A DNA stretch of 64,000 bases from Lacticaseibacillus suibinensis (GCF_003946175.1 NZ_RHOK01000013.1:26398-90397), one strand, 5' to 3'; shown: positions 29,820 to 39,916, counted from the first letter of the stretch. The notes: generated by a model not told the origin, from the letters alone. A program made the numbers and translations.

Positions 29820-30836
29820 TCACTGAGTGTCGCGGTCAAAGTGGGCATTCCCGGCCGACTTGTTCAGGCGATTCATGTAAGCCGCCCCCAACCCGGTGGG
29901 TGAAAATGCCTCCGCTAAAATCAATTTAACCGTGGGATGCAAGTCAAACCAGCGCAGCCCCGCAAACAGATTATGGGTGGCGGAAGTTAAATCCTCGCCT
30001 AGCGAATAAGTCGGCACTGCCGCTGGCACCTGGGTCAGCAGCTCATCGGTGGCCAGCACGCCATAAGGGGCCGGTTGCTTAGCCGCCCACTGCAGCGCCA
30101 GTGGCCAATCTGCCGGATGATCCACAATCACCACTTGGGCATTGGGGGCGTAATGCTTATACTTCATCCCCGGTGCTTTCGGCGTTTCATTAGCGCCCAC
30201 CTTGTGCTGATCCGTTTGCACCGGCCCAATGATGGGTTCCAATTGGGCCGCAGTGATTTCACCGGGCCGCAAAATCGCCGGTGGGTTGGCGGTCATATCA
30301 ATCACCGTCGACTCCACCCCGACCTGCGTGGGGCCATCGTCCAAGACGCCAGCAATGGCGCCGTCAAAATCATGCAGCACATGCGCCGGCCGCGTGCCAC
30401 TAGGTTTACCAGACAAATTCGCGGAAGGCCCGACAATCGGCCGCCCCGCCAGCGTAATCATTTCGCGGGTCAAGGCGTTGGCTGGCATTCGAAAGGCCGC
30501 GGTTTGCAAGCCGCCAGTGACAATCATCGAGAGCTTCCCAGGAATAATGGGCAAGATAATGGTCAGCGGGCCTGGCCAAAAGGCTGCCATCAGCTGCTTC
30601 GCCGCCGTCGTAATGGTAGCGAACTCGGCCACCATTGCTGGGTTGGCGACGGTGACAATCAAGGGATTGTCGGCCGGCCGGTGTTTGGCCTGAAAGACTT
30701 TTTCGGCAGCAGTCGGATCCGTGGCATCAGCCCCCAGTCCATAAACCGTTTCGGTGGGAAAGGCCACCACTTCGCCAGCCTTGATCAACGCCGCCGCGTC
30801 AGCGATTTCGTCCTTGCTAAATACTTTGGTTTCCAT
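29820..30836 (-). CDS. ywlC: Threonylcarbamoyl-AMP synthase (YwlC/Sua5)
   Basis: The enzyme makes threonylcarbamoyl-AMP, the precursor for t6A37 in ANN-decoding tRNAs. The 338-residue protein has the N-terminal YrdC domain (AFPTETVYGLGADATD, KHRPADNPLIV, SANLSGKPSGTRP) and a C-terminal Sua5 domain joined by APGMKYKHYAP. It lies 15 bases after prmC and is followed by a terminator. Confidence 0.95.
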   Translation of the reverse strand: METKVFSKDEIADAAALIKAGEVVAFPTETVYGLGADATDPTAAEKVFQAKHRPADNPLIVTVANPAMVAEFATITTAAKQLMAAFWPGPLTIILPIIPGKLSMIVTGGLQTAAFRMPANALTREMITLAGRPIVGPSANLSGKPSGTRPAHVLHDFDGAIAGVLDDGPTQVGVESTVIDMTANPPAILRPGEITAAQLEPIIGPVQTDQHKVGANETPKAPGMKYKHYAPNAQVVIVDHPADWPLALQWAAKQPAPYGVLATDELLTQVPAAVPTYSLGEDLTSATHNLFAGLRWFDLHPTVKLILAEAFSPTGLGAAYMNRLNKSAGNAHFDRDTQ

Positions 30837-30851
30837 GATAAGCTTCCTTCA

Positions 30852-31682
30852 TTAAATAACTAACTTCACCATCCGTGGCTTCCCGGCCAGATCGCGGCGG
30901 AACGTCACTTGGGCCTGCGGCAATACCCGAGCGAACAACGCGGCCAAGGCCGGCTGCTGCTGGTAGCCAAATTCTAAGTACACACTGCCTTTGGGCTTAA
31001 GGTGATTGGCCACCTCAGCCACAAACCGCTCAAACAGCGCCAGGCCATCATCTGCGGCGAACAGTGCCAACGCCGGTTCAAAGGCCAGGGTGCTGGCATC
31101 CATCACCGAGGTTTCACGCCGGCTGATGTATGGCAGATTGGCAATGATAAAGTCATACCGCGCAGGCAGTGCCGCAAATAAATCGCTTTGGACCAAGGTC
31201 GCTTGGCGCTTGAGGCTGGCCGCATTGCGCTTGGCCACGGCCAGCGCCGCGGCGGAAACATCGCTGAGGGTCATGGCCGTGTGCGGTAGCTGTTTCGCCA
31301 AAGTCAACCCAATGGCGCCGCTACCGGTGCCAACATCCAGGCCGGTTTGGGCCAGGATTTGCTCGGCGGCGGCCCAAGCCACCAGTTCTTCGGTTTCAAA
31401 CCGCGGAATCAGCACCGCCGGCGTAACTTCAAACAAGTCACCGTAAAACGGCGCCACCCCAACAATATACTGCGGCGGCTCATTCGCCAGCAGCCGCGGC
31501 AGGTCAGCTTCAAACTGCTTGGCCACTGGCGCTGGTACGACGTCGCGGGCATGCAATCGCAGCTGGCTTGGTGTAAAGTCGCTGCGCATTTCCAGCACAT
31601 AGCGGGCGCCATCAGGCTCAATGCCTGCCGCCGTCAGTGCCGCACTTGCTCGGCGCAGCAGCTGGTCATAGGTCTCAGCCAT
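30852..31682 (-). CDS. prmC: Release factor glutamine methyltransferase PrmC
   Basis: PrmC methylates the glutamine of the GGQ motif in release factors. The 276-residue protein has the SAM-binding [17 protein letters not shown] and the substrate motif as NLPY ([10 protein letters not shown]), a variant of the classical NPPY. ATG at 31682 is chosen because it overlaps the prfA stop by 8 bases. Confidence 0.95.
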   Translation of the reverse strand: MAETYDQLLRRASAALTAAGIEPDGARYVLEMRSDFTPSQLRLHARDVVPAPVAKQFEADLPRLLANEPPQYIVGVAPFYGDLFEVTPAVLIPRFETEELVAWAAAEQILAQTGLDVGTGSGAIGLTLAKQLPHTAMTLSDVSAAALAVAKRNAASLKRQATLVQSDLFAALPARYDFIIANLPYISRRETSVMDASTLAFEPALALFAADDGLALFERFVAEVANHLKPKGSVYLEFGYQQQPALAALFARVLPQAQVTFRRDLAGKPRMVKLVI

Positions 31683-32754
31683 CGATTTGTTCCATCTTAT
31701 TGGTTTGATCTTGGACAATCAGCGCTTCGATGATTTCATCGAGTTCGCCGTTCATGATGCGGTCCAGCTTGTTCAAGGTTAACCCAATGCGATGGTCGGT
31801 CACTCGGTTTTGCGGGTAGTTATAGGTGCGAATGCGTTCCGAGCGATCGCCAGTGCCAATCGCGGTTTTCCGCTTCTCAGCGTACTGGCTTTCGTTTTGG
31901 CTTTCGTAAAAATCGTAGACCCGGCTGCGCAAAATCTGCATGGCCTTGGCCCGGTTTTGCTGCTGGGAACGTTGGTCTTGCATTGTCACCACAATCCCGG
32001 TTGGCAAGTGCGTCATCCGCACGGCCGATGAGGTTTTGTTGATATGCTGACCACCAGCCCCACTAGAGCGGTAAACATCAGTGCGAATATCCTTCGGGTC
32101 GATTTCAAGGTCCACTTCATCATACTCCGGCATCACGCCCACTGTGGCGGTGCTGGTGTGCACCCGGCCGGCGGATTCGGTCACGGGCACGCGCTGCACG
32201 CGATGCGCCCCATTTTCGTACTTCAGCTTTGAATAAACATTTTGCCCCGTGATTAGGACAGAGACTTCTTTGTAGCCGCCGACTTCGGTGGGATTCTCAT
32301 CGATAATTTCGGTGGTCCAGCCTTGCTTTTCGGCGTACTTCATATACATCGTCAGCAAATCACCAGCGAACAAACTGGCTTCATCGCCGCCAGCCGCCCC
32401 ACGAATTTCCATGATAATGTTTTTGTCATCATTAGGGTCTTTAGGCAGCATCAACTTTTTGATGTCGTCTTCCAGCTTGGCCTGCTCCTCAGTCAGGCTG
32501 GCCAAGTCTTCTTTGGCCAGCTCCTGCATGTCCGGATCCTTGCTTTCCCGCAGCAGCGCTTCGCTTTCAGCTAAATCGGCTTTGACCTGTTTGTACTTCT
32601 TATAAGCGGCCACCACATCGCGCATGCCGCCTTCTTCTTTTGATAAAGCCATGTAACGCTTGGTGTCGTTGATGACAGCGGGATCGCTCATCAGCTCTTC
32701 CAGCTCTTCATAACGGCCCAGCAGGCCATCTAATTGGGCAAAAATCTTATCCAT
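31675..32754 (-). CDS. prfA: Peptide chain release factor 1
   Basis: RF1 ends translation at UAA and UAG. The 359-residue protein carries the catalytic GGQ in [20 protein letters not shown] and the preceding [20 protein letters not shown]. The start at 32754 follows AAGGAGGAGCC. RF1 is the factor that would act at the amber codon of the DUF805 gene in this window. Confidence 0.97.
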   Translation of the reverse strand: MDKIFAQLDGLLGRYEELEELMSDPAVINDTKRYMALSKEEGGMRDVVAAYKKYKQVKADLAESEALLRESKDPDMQELAKEDLASLTEEQAKLEDDIKKLMLPKDPNDDKNIIMEIRGAAGGDEASLFAGDLLTMYMKYAEKQGWTTEIIDENPTEVGGYKEVSVLITGQNVYSKLKYENGAHRVQRVPVTESAGRVHTSTATVGVMPEYDEVDLEIDPKDIRTDVYRSSGAGGQHINKTSSAVRMTHLPTGIVVTMQDQRSQQQNRAKAMQILRSRVYDFYESQNESQYAEKRKTAIGTGDRSERIRTYNYPQNRVTDHRIGLTLNKLDRIMNGELDEIIEALIVQDQTNKMEQIDG

Positions 32755-32778
32755 TGGCTCCTCCTTGCTTGATGCCGC

Positions 32779-33357
32779 TTAGCTTAACTGCTGCGGCGGA
32801 AAATAATAGTGATGCCGGCAGACCGGGAAATAACTCTCGTTGCCGCCAATTTGAATTTGCTCGCCTTCATACACCGGCTTGCCATCATGCACGCGCAGGT
32901 TCATGGTCGCTTTTTTGGCGCAGAACCAGCAGATGGTTTTCATTTCTTCGATTTTGTCGGCGTAGGTCAACAGATACTGCGACCCTTCGAACAGCTCGTT
33001 GCGGAAGTCATTCTTCAAGCCGAACGCCATCACCGGAATACCAAGCTCGTCCACGACTTGGGCACATTCAAAGACGTGGTGCTTCTTCAAAAACTGCGCC
33101 TCATCGATCAGCACGCAGGCGGCCTTGGGATTCATCTGCTTGACCAAGTCAAAAATGTTAGTACTGTCTTGCACCGGATGCGCCGGCCGCTCCATTCCGA
33201 TACGGCTGGAAATCATGCCGACGCCAGCGCGATCATCCACGGCGGAAGTCAGAATAATCACCTGTTTATGCTGCTCTTCATAGTTATGTGCGACTTTCAA
33301 AATCTCGATGGTTTTGCCTGAATTCATTGCGCCGTAGCGAAAGAATAATTGTGCCAT
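32779..33357 (-). CDS. tdk: Thymidine kinase
   Basis: The 192-residue type II thymidine kinase phosphorylates thymidine for salvage. P-loop [13 protein letters not shown] near residue 8, Walker [11 protein letters not shown] and zinc-binding cysteines in CWFCAKKAT and the C-terminal CRHHYY are visible. ATG at 33357 follows GGGAGGCTCGC; the upstream frame to 33438 is not needed. It probably leads the tdk-prfA-prmC-ywlC operon. Confidence 0.95.
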   Translation of the reverse strand: MAQLFFRYGAMNSGKTIEILKVAHNYEEQHKQVIILTSAVDDRAGVGMISSRIGMERPAHPVQDSTNIFDLVKQMNPKAACVLIDEAQFLKKHHVFECAQVVDELGIPVMAFGLKNDFRNELFEGSQYLLTYADKIEEMKTICWFCAKKATMNLRVHDGKPVYEGEQIQIGGNESYFPVCRHHYYFPPQQLS

Positions 33358-33517
33358 GCGAGCCTCCCTACGCGGCCCAATTGCGGCCGCTAAAAATTCA
33401 CCTTTCCTAGTATAACGGAATCTTAAGGGAATTAACACTGGCGCCGCCGGATTTGCCGGTATCCTATGCTATGATAGTATGCGACAAGAAACTTACACGA
33501 AAGAGGTCGCGACTGCG

Positions 33518-34879
33518 ATGACAATTTCTCTCAAATCACGTTTCGCCATTTTGGCTGGACGCTTCAGCTACTGGTACCTGCACCGCTTCCGCCATGGCGG
33601 TTCGGCGTATCCCGGCAAGCTGGCGGCCCGCATCGACCCTGACGTCCTCGGGGCATTGGGCCAAGACCGGCCAACCATTATCGTCACCGGCACCAACGGC
33701 AAAACCCTGACCACGGCGCTGATTGTCAAGGTCCTGAGCCAGCAATATGATGATATCCTCACCAACCCCACCGGCAGCAACATGCTGCAAGGCATCATCG
33801 GTGCTTACTTCGCGCACAAAACCCAGGCCGGCGCCAAGCGTAAAATCGCGGTGCTGGAAGTCGACGAAGCCAACGTCAAGGCAGTGGCGCATTATCTGCA
33901 CCCCAAGGCCTTTGTGATGACCAATATCTTCCGCGATCAAATGGACCGCTACGGCGAGTTTTACACCACCTATGACAAAATCCTGAAAGGCGTCAAAGCT
34001 AACCCCGACGCTTTAGTGATTGCCAATGGCGACGCACCGATTTTCAGCTCCCGTGAACTGGCCAATCCGCTGCAATACTATGGCTTTGCGTTGGCAGAAG
34101 AGGCAGCCAACGATATTTTCGCGCCGGCCAATACCGATGGTGTGCTTTGCCCGGTGTGTGAGCATATTCTCCATTACCATGGCATCACCTATAGCAACCT
34201 CGGCAGTTTCTTCTGCCCGAACTGCGGTTTCAAGCGGCCTGCGCTGAGCCACCAGGTCACCAGCGTGGCGGCCCAAACCCCTACCAGCTCCGATTTTGCC
34301 ATTGATGGCCACCCGTACCACTTGCCCATTGGCGGCACCTACAACATCTACAACGCCCTGGCCGCCTATGCGGTGGGCGCAGCGTTTGAGATCACCCCAG
34401 CCCAAATCGGCCAAGCCTTTGGTGAAGCCGAGAAGGTCTTTGGCCGCCAGGAGCAAATCAGCGTTAACGGTAAAACCGTGACGTTGATTTTGGTCAAAAA
34501 CCCGGTGGGCCTCAACGAGGTGCTCAGCATGATTCAGCATCAGCAAAAGCCTTTTGCCTTCGCCATGCTCTTGAACGCTAACTACGCCGATGGGACGGAC
34601 ACCTCCTGGATCTGGGATGGTAATCTGGAACAGTTGGTGCAAAGCGGGCTGGCCACGTCTTACATGGTCGGCGGTGAGCGTTATCGCGATATTGCCTTTC
34701 GCATGCAAGTGGCCGGCGTACCGGATGACGCCTTGGCCACCAAGCCAGATTTGAATGACGTCATCGACTACCTGAAGCAAGTCGACGAAAACCAGATTTA
34801 TCTGCTCGCTACCTACACTGCAGTGCTACAGATGCGGCAGAAATTCAGCCAAGCCGGCTATATCAAAGCCGGCTTCTAA
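33518..34879 (+). CDS. murT: Lipid II isoglutaminyl synthase, MurT subunit
   Basis: MurT is the ligase half of the enzyme that amidates D-Glu of lipid II. The 453-residue Mur-ligase-like protein has the P-loop TGTNGKTLTTAL, VLEVDEANVKAVAHYL, TNIFRDQMDRYGEFYTTY and a zinc-ribbon insert (CPVCEHILHYH, then FFCPNCGF). ATG at 33518 is chosen by family N-terminus (SLKSRFAILAGRFSYWYLH). The partner GatD (glutamine amidotransferase), which usually follows, is absent: a terminator comes directly after, then manA on the other strand. It is divergent from tdk. Confidence 0.93.
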   Translation: MTISLKSRFAILAGRFSYWYLHRFRHGGSAYPGKLAARIDPDVLGALGQDRPTIIVTGTNGKTLTTALIVKVLSQQYDDILTNPTGSNMLQGIIGAYFAHKTQAGAKRKIAVLEVDEANVKAVAHYLHPKAFVMTNIFRDQMDRYGEFYTTYDKILKGVKANPDALVIANGDAPIFSSRELANPLQYYGFALAEEAANDIFAPANTDGVLCPVCEHILHYHGITYSNLGSFFCPNCGFKRPALSHQVTSVAAQTPTSSDFAIDGHPYHLPIGGTYNIYNALAAYAVGAAFEITPAQIGQAFGEAEKVFGRQEQISVNGKTVTLILVKNPVGLNEVLSMIQHQQKPFAFAMLLNANYADGTDTSWIWDGNLEQLVQSGLATSYMVGGERYRDIAFRMQVAGVPDDALATKPDLNDVIDYLKQVDENQIYLLATYTAVLQMRQKFSQAGYIKAGF

Positions 34880-34884
34880 ATCAC

Positions 34885-34935
34885 AACAGCGGGCCTTGCC
34901 CTTCCACCAAGGGAAGCACAAGGTCCGCTGTTTTT
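34885..34935 (+). terminator. Terminator downstream of murT
   Basis: A 14-bp outer stem (arms 34885-34898 and 34919-34932) with an inner CCCTT / AAGGG hairpin is followed by T residues. A convergent manA stop lies 9 bases further, so it may serve both sides. Confidence 0.8.
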
Positions 34936-34943
34936 GATGCGCT

Positions 34944-35915
34944 TTATTGTTCGGCGCCAGGGGTGGAGACAATCATCATCATCTTGCCCGTGAACGTCCA
35001 GGTCTTAATCTGGTTAGGAATGATGAAGTGGACGCCTTTCTTCAGGGGATAGGACTTGCCATCGGCTTCGATGGTGCCTGCCCCTGCCAGCACGGAAACC
35101 AAGGTGTACGGTGCGGTTGGCGTCTGGTTCAGCTTGCCGTCCAGGTCGATTTTGTACACCGAGAAAAACTTGGAAATCGGCGCCGTCACGAAGGTCGTAA
35201 TCGTCGCGTCATCTTTGGTGGTTTTGGTAATGTTCAGCTCCGGGTCGTGGCTCGGCACGGTGGTGGTGTCGATGCTTTGCTGCAGGTGGAGCTCACGCTT
35301 CTTACCATCAGCCCCGACCCGATCATAGTCATACAGCCGGTAAGTCGTGTCTGAGCTTTGCTGCGTTTCCAGCACCATAATGCCTTTGTTCAGCGCGTGA
35401 ATGGTACCACTGGGGACGTAAACAAAATCGCCAGTTTTCACTGGCACTTTGCGAAGCAAGTGCTCCCAGTCGCCGCGGTGAATCATGTCCGCCAGCTCCT
35501 CACGGGTCTTAGCATGATGGCCGTAAATCAGATAAGAGCCTGGTTCCGCTGAAATCACATACCAGCATTCCGTTTTGCCCAATTCGCCTGGGCGTTCATG
35601 CGCCGCCGCATAAGCATCATCAGGATGGACTTGGACAGAGAGGCTATCGTTGGCATCCAAGATTTTCGTCAGCAACGGAAAGACCTTTTCCTTCTGGTGG
35701 CCAAAATACTCCTGATTCTCACGCCAAGCGACATCCAAGGTCTTGCCTTTCAGCGGCCCATTAGCAATGGTGTCAGGGCCATTGGGATGCGCCGAAATGG
35801 CCCACACCTCGCCGATCTTACCGTCAGGCAAGTCATAACCGAAGTCAGTGGCCAGCTTGCGGCCACCCCAGATTTTTTCGTGAAATACGGGTTCCAAGAA
35901 AATCGGTTCTGTCAA
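34944..35915 (-). CDS. manA: Mannose-6-phosphate isomerase, class I
   Basis: The enzyme interconverts mannose-6-phosphate and fructose-6-phosphate. The 323-residue protein shows the zinc ligands in VQVHPDDAYAAAHE and GKTECWYVI, plus VPSGTIHALNKG. TTG at 35915 is chosen: AGGGGG lies just upstream and the family N-terminus EPIFLEPVFHEKIWGG starts there, whereas the upstream frame to 35954 has no such site. Confidence 0.94.
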   Translation of the reverse strand: MTEPIFLEPVFHEKIWGGRKLATDFGYDLPDGKIGEVWAISAHPNGPDTIANGPLKGKTLDVAWRENQEYFGHQKEKVFPLLTKILDANDSLSVQVHPDDAYAAAHERPGELGKTECWYVISAEPGSYLIYGHHAKTREELADMIHRGDWEHLLRKVPVKTGDFVYVPSGTIHALNKGIMVLETQQSSDTTYRLYDYDRVGADGKKRELHLQQSIDTTTVPSHDPELNITKTTKDDATITTFVTAPISKFFSVYKIDLDGKLNQTPTAPYTLVSVLAGAGTIEADGKSYPLKKGVHFIIPNQIKTWTFTGKMMMIVSTPGAEQ

Positions 35916-35978
35916 AATTGAATCCCCCTTGCAATAAATGTATATACTTTTCAATCAAAGTGTACCACAGTCAGTGCG

Positions 35979-36962
35979 TCATGAACGCGCTGACATTAAA
36001 TTCGCAATTAATTCATCGCGGACAGTCAAAAAGTCCTCATTCACCTGTGGATGCACGCGATTGGTCAGCACAATCAGCGCTGCCTGGGTTTGCGGCTGAA
36101 TCAGCCAAAACGTCCCGGTGTAGCCGGTGTGATAAAGCCAAGTCCGGCCGCCAGCATCGCACCGCAAATCCCAGCCAATGGTCCGACCCAGGTGCGCCTT
36201 AGTTTGATCCTGAGCCAATTGCCCGAAACTATCGGGCCAGGCCGGGTTTTGACGCTGGCCAAAAGCGAACTGCGTGAAGGTAATCAGATCTTGCAGGCTC
36301 GCAAATAGGCCAGCCGATCCGCTGTGCGGACCTAAAATCGCGGCTTTAGGGTCATGCACGACGCCGCGCCGTAAACCGGCCTCGGGATCATAAGTGGTCG
36401 GCACACACTGCTGCGGCTCCGGCTGAAAAGTAGCTTGCTGCAAGCCCAGTGGCTTCAGCACGCGCTTAGTAATCAACGGCTGAATGGCCTCGCCATACAG
36501 ATTTTCCAAAGCCCACCCGACCAGCAGTAAATTCACATCGCGGTACACCACCTGCCGGTCGCATTCTGCCGTCACCTTGAGCTGGGTGATGAGCGCCTGT
36601 TTCAACGCCGGGGCCGGCAAATCGTCGCGGTGCGGAATGTACCCTTCCAGCCCGGAAGTGTGCGTCAGCGCCTGGCGAAAGGTCGTCTGGTGCGGAAAGC
36701 TCGGGAGTAACTGTTGCAGTGGTGTGTCAAACGTCACCCGCCCCTCTGCCACCGCCTGCAAAAAGACGGTGGTGGTGCCAATCACTTTAGTCAAAGAGGC
36801 CAAATCATACAGCATCCCTGAGTGCAGCGGGAGCACCTGCGGCTGAGTTGCGGCTACCCCTAAAACGCTGGTTTCAATCACCCCATCATGTAGCCACGCG
36901 GCGCTCAGGCCTGGCGCGGTCTGCCGGGTGATGATTTGCTTGACTGCTTTCAGAACTTCCAT
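35979..36962 (-). CDS. Serine hydrolase of the beta-lactamase / class C penicillin-binding protein family
   Basis: The 327-residue protein has the class C serine-hydrolase motifs SLTK (LASLTKVIGTT), the YRDVN element in place of YxN, and HTG (LYHTGYTGTF) near the C-terminus. No signal peptide is apparent, so it is probably cytoplasmic. Members act as esterases or D-peptidases; the substrate is unknown. ATG at 36962 follows GGAGGCGGTG. It lies between manA and the beta-glucoside genes. Confidence 0.88.
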   Translation of the reverse strand: MEVLKAVKQIITRQTAPGLSAAWLHDGVIETSVLGVAATQPQVLPLHSGMLYDLASLTKVIGTTTVFLQAVAEGRVTFDTPLQQLLPSFPHQTTFRQALTHTSGLEGYIPHRDDLPAPALKQALITQLKVTAECDRQVVYRDVNLLLVGWALENLYGEAIQPLITKRVLKPLGLQQATFQPEPQQCVPTTYDPEAGLRRGVVHDPKAAILGPHSGSAGLFASLQDLITFTQFAFGQRQNPAWPDSFGQLAQDQTKAHLGRTIGWDLRCDAGGRTWLYHTGYTGTFWLIQPQTQAALIVLTNRVHPQVNEDFLTVRDELIANLMSARS

Positions 36963-37023
36963 CACACCGCCTCCAACCGTTTCAGTATAGAAAGATTGAT
37001 AGCGCTTTGGCAAGCTTACGCGC

Positions 37024-37048
37024 AAAAAAAGCCGGGTTGCCCCGGCTT
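37024..37048 (-). terminator. Terminator of the beta-glucoside operon
   Basis: An 8-bp perfect stem AAGCCGGG / CCCGGCTT with loop GCAA and a T run on the minus strand, 9 bases after the EIIC stop. Confidence 0.85.
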
Positions 37049-37056
37049 CATGAAAT

Positions 37057-38370
37057 TTATTGCTCTAAGTCCATGGTTTTGGCTTGAACACGCTCCGAAA
37101 TGCGCATAAACGGAATGTAGAAGAGCACGCCTTCGACAATAATTAGCAGTTGGACCACCACGGCGCGCCAGTCCCCACCAGTGGCCAGGAAGGCCGATAG
37201 CAAAGGTGGCGTGGTCCATGGTACCAACACAATGACCCGATTCATAAAGCCAATTGCCGTGAAGAAGTAGGCAATCAAAATCCCAATGACTGGCTGCAGA
37301 ACAAATGGAATCATCATTGGAATATTGAACACAATCGGATAGCCGAAGATAACCGGTTCATTAATATTGAAAATCCCAGGCGCAACGGCTAACTTCGCAA
37401 TTTCCCGACTGGACTTCATCTTAGAAAACAGGAAGATGGCAATCAGCAAGCAAATCGTCGAGCCGGTGCCACCCATCATCCCAAAGGTGTCACGGAAGGT
37501 GTTGGTCAAAATATACGGAATATGTTTACCAGCTGCAGCGGCTGCCATGTTTTTATTCATGTTAATCAGCAGCAGTGGATCGAGCAGTGTGCCGTTAATG
37601 ACAGTCTGGTGAATCCCCAGGGTAAACAGGAAGTTACCAATCGAGTAGATAATCAGCATCCCTGGCAAACTCGTGGTCAAAACTCGCAATGGTTCTTGAA
37701 TCCCAGTGGCGATCAACGAGATCAGATCGGTGTGGGCGAAAATCGCCAGCAAAGCAGCAATCAAGGCAAAGATTGAGGTCACAATGATAGCCGGAATCAG
37801 AGAGTTAAATGATTTGGATACGGCCGGCGGTACATTTTCACCCAGGTTAATTTGCAGGTGTTTTTGCTTCGACAGCCAAACGAACAGTTCCGTGGCCAAG
37901 AGCCCGACAATAATCCCGCCAAACATGCCAGTGGTCCCTAAGTTGGAAAAACTCAGGACCCCGCCGATTTCAACCGCTTTGGTGGCGCCGGTTGGAATCA
38001 ATTTGAGAGATAACGGCATGGTCATCACGAGGCTGGCCAAAGCAATAATCGCAGCCGTGATTGGATTATCATAATTACGGTTATAAGCCAAGCAGTAACC
38101 AATGGCCGGCGCCAACATTAAGCCGGCAATGTTCAAGGTCCCATTGGCAATCAAGCTGCCCCAGACCTGTAAGTTAGCCAGCGTTTCACCACTGGCAATT
38201 TTCGGGAAGATAACACTGTTGATCAAGGTGCCTAAGCCGGCAAGGATGAACAACGGCATAATAATCGCAAATGCGTCACGCAACGAACGAAGATGAACTT
38301 CACCGCCAATGCGAGCTGATACTGCGGTGAAGCGGTCTAGAAAACTCATTTTGGTCTTTTCTTGTGCCAT
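37057..38370 (-). CDS. PTS beta-glucoside (cellobiose-type) permease, EIIC
   Basis: The 437-residue membrane protein is a lactose/cellobiose-family EIIC. N-terminal LRDAFAIIMPLFILAGLGT and the conserved NINEPVIFGYPIVFNIPMMI are characteristic. It imports and phosphorylates a beta-glucoside together with EIIA and EIIB encoded elsewhere, since none is in the window. The start follows GGAGATGATTTTTA. It is 34 bases downstream of the phospho-beta-glucosidase gene and shares its cre-controlled promoter. Confidence 0.93.
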   Translation of the reverse strand: MAQEKTKMSFLDRFTAVSARIGGEVHLRSLRDAFAIIMPLFILAGLGTLINSVIFPKIASGETLANLQVWGSLIANGTLNIAGLMLAPAIGYCLAYNRNYDNPITAAIIALASLVMTMPLSLKLIPTGATKAVEIGGVLSFSNLGTTGMFGGIIVGLLATELFVWLSKQKHLQINLGENVPPAVSKSFNSLIPAIIVTSIFALIAALLAIFAHTDLISLIATGIQEPLRVLTTSLPGMLIIYSIGNFLFTLGIHQTVINGTLLDPLLLINMNKNMAAAAAGKHIPYILTNTFRDTFGMMGGTGSTICLLIAIFLFSKMKSSREIAKLAVAPGIFNINEPVIFGYPIVFNIPMMIPFVLQPVIGILIAYFFTAIGFMNRVIVLVPWTTPPLLSAFLATGGDWRAVVVQLLIIVEGVLFYIPFMRISERVQAKTMDLEQ

Positions 38371-38404
38371 TAAAAATCATCTCCAATCTTAATCATAGTT
38401 GATG

Positions 38405-39775
38405 CTAGAGCTGTTCCCCATTAGAGGCAATCACTTGCTTGAACCAGTGGAACGACCGCTTTGGTACGCGCTTGAGGTCCATCAGGTCATGATTCGTCCG
38501 GTTGACGTAAACGAGGCCATACCGTTTATCCATATTGCCCGCTGAACTTAAAATATCGATCAAACCCCAGCCCAGATACCCGATGCATTCGACGCCATCA
38601 AGGGTCACAGCATCTTTCATGGCCTGAATATGGGCCCGGTGATAACGAATACGATAATCGTCATTGATTTCGTGTTCACCATCCCAGTGTTCCCGCACCC
38701 CAATCCCGTTTTCAATTGGAAAGACTGGGACGTGAGTTTCGTTATAAATCGTGGTCAAAACGGTTCTGAACCCAAGTGGGTCGATCTGCCACTGCCATTC
38801 ATTGGTCTGAAGATAGGGATTCGGTGTGTGACCAAGCACGCCCCAGAAGTTCGGGCAAGTTGCCACCGGAATCTTGGTGCTATCCAAGGTGGCAGTTGAA
38901 TAATAGCTAAAACTCAGAAAATCACTGGTGCATTGGCTGATAATGGCCATTTCCTCAGGATCGAGTAAATCGTCCCAGCCTTCACGATGAATATAATGCA
39001 GAACTTCAGTTGAATACTGACCGACTGTGAACAGTCGAATCAAATTCGTATCCGCAAACTCCAAGAATTTACGCGTCGCTGCCACATCTTCGGGTAGTGG
39101 TGAGTGCGGATAGACCTCTTGATAAGCCAACATCCCGCCGATTTGGATTTGCGGGTAATGCGCATGGATTTCATTGGCAATAGCGGCGTGGCAGGTCATG
39201 ACATGCTGCTGAATCTGATACAACGCGCGCGGCGTCTTAGGACCGTCATAGCCGCTAATTTTGAACGCTTCCGGTACACTGTACAGGTTTTGCTCGTTGA
39301 AGGTGATCCAGTATGGAACCCGATCAGCAAACCGCTTGACCATTTCTTTCCCAAACCGGATAAAAGCTTCAACGACATGGTCACTGACAAAGCCGTTGTA
39401 TGATTCCGCCAGGTGCAACGGCATATCAAAGTGATACAGGCAGATCATCGGCGTGATGCCAGCAGCCAACAATTGATCAATTAAGTCCGAATAGAACTTA
39501 ATCCCCTCTTCGTTGAAATCGCCGTCGCCAGTGGGATTCACCCGACTCCAGGAAATCTGGAACCGATAGCAATTCATCCCGAGGTCTTTCATCAGCGCGA
39601 TGTCTTCCGGATAACGATGGTAGTCATCAATCGCGACTTTCCAATCCGACGCCTCGGCAGTGGCCGGCCGCAAGTCATAGACTGACTGCCCCTTCCCCCC
39701 TTCGTCGAACGCGCCTTCCGTCTGCATACTCGATGTGGAGTTACCCCACAAAAATCCTTGCTTCAATTCAGTCAT
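38405..39775 (-). CDS. 6-phospho-beta-glucosidase, GH1 family
   Basis: The enzyme splits phosphorylated beta-glucosides brought in by the PTS. The 456-residue GH1 protein has the N-terminal FLWGNSTSSMQTEGA, the acid/base motif as TFNEQN (YWITFNEQNLYSVP) and the nucleophile in FPIENGIGVREHWDG. ATG at 39775 follows AGGGAGGAAAATT. It is the first gene of the operon; the divergent GntR regulator is the likely repressor. Confidence 0.94.
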   Translation of the reverse strand: MTELKQGFLWGNSTSSMQTEGAFDEGGKGQSVYDLRPATAEASDWKVAIDDYHRYPEDIALMKDLGMNCYRFQISWSRVNPTGDGDFNEEGIKFYSDLIDQLLAAGITPMICLYHFDMPLHLAESYNGFVSDHVVEAFIRFGKEMVKRFADRVPYWITFNEQNLYSVPEAFKISGYDGPKTPRALYQIQQHVMTCHAAIANEIHAHYPQIQIGGMLAYQEVYPHSPLPEDVAATRKFLEFADTNLIRLFTVGQYSTEVLHYIHREGWDDLLDPEEMAIISQCTSDFLSFSYYSTATLDSTKIPVATCPNFWGVLGHTPNPYLQTNEWQWQIDPLGFRTVLTTIYNETHVPVFPIENGIGVREHWDGEHEINDDYRIRYHRAHIQAMKDAVTLDGVECIGYLGWGLIDILSSAGNMDKRYGLVYVNRTNHDLMDLKRVPKRSFHWFKQVIASNGEQL

Positions 39776-39798
39776 AATTTTCCTCCCTTTCGCCATGA

Positions 39799-39827
39799 AT
39801 TATAAGCGCTTACATAAAACTTGTAAA
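39799..39827 (-). promoter_or_regulatory. Promoter with overlapping cre site of the beta-glucoside operon
   Basis: TTTACA (39822-39827) and a consensus TATAAT (39799-39804) are 17 bases apart. The sequence TGTAAGCGCTTATA (39801-39814, minus strand) lies between and across the -10 box and fits the catabolite response element consensus, so CcpA would block polymerase binding when glucose is present. Confidence 0.82.
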
Positions 39828-39862
39828 GTCAAATTTAAAACTTGCACTTTCACTTTTTAAGG

Positions 39863-39892
39863 TTGCGATTGGTACCTAACAATCGGTAGAAT
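39863..39892 (+). promoter_or_regulatory. Promoter and palindromic site of the GntR regulator gene
   Basis: TTGCGA (39863-39868) and TAGAAT (39887-39892) are 18 bases apart. The spacer holds an inverted repeat CGATTG (39866-39871) / CAATCG (39880-39885) centred on GTACC, a likely operator for the regulator itself. It is divergent from the beta-glucoside promoter. Confidence 0.6.
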
Positions 39893-39916
39893 GGGAAAGA
39901 AGAAAGAGGCGAGCTC

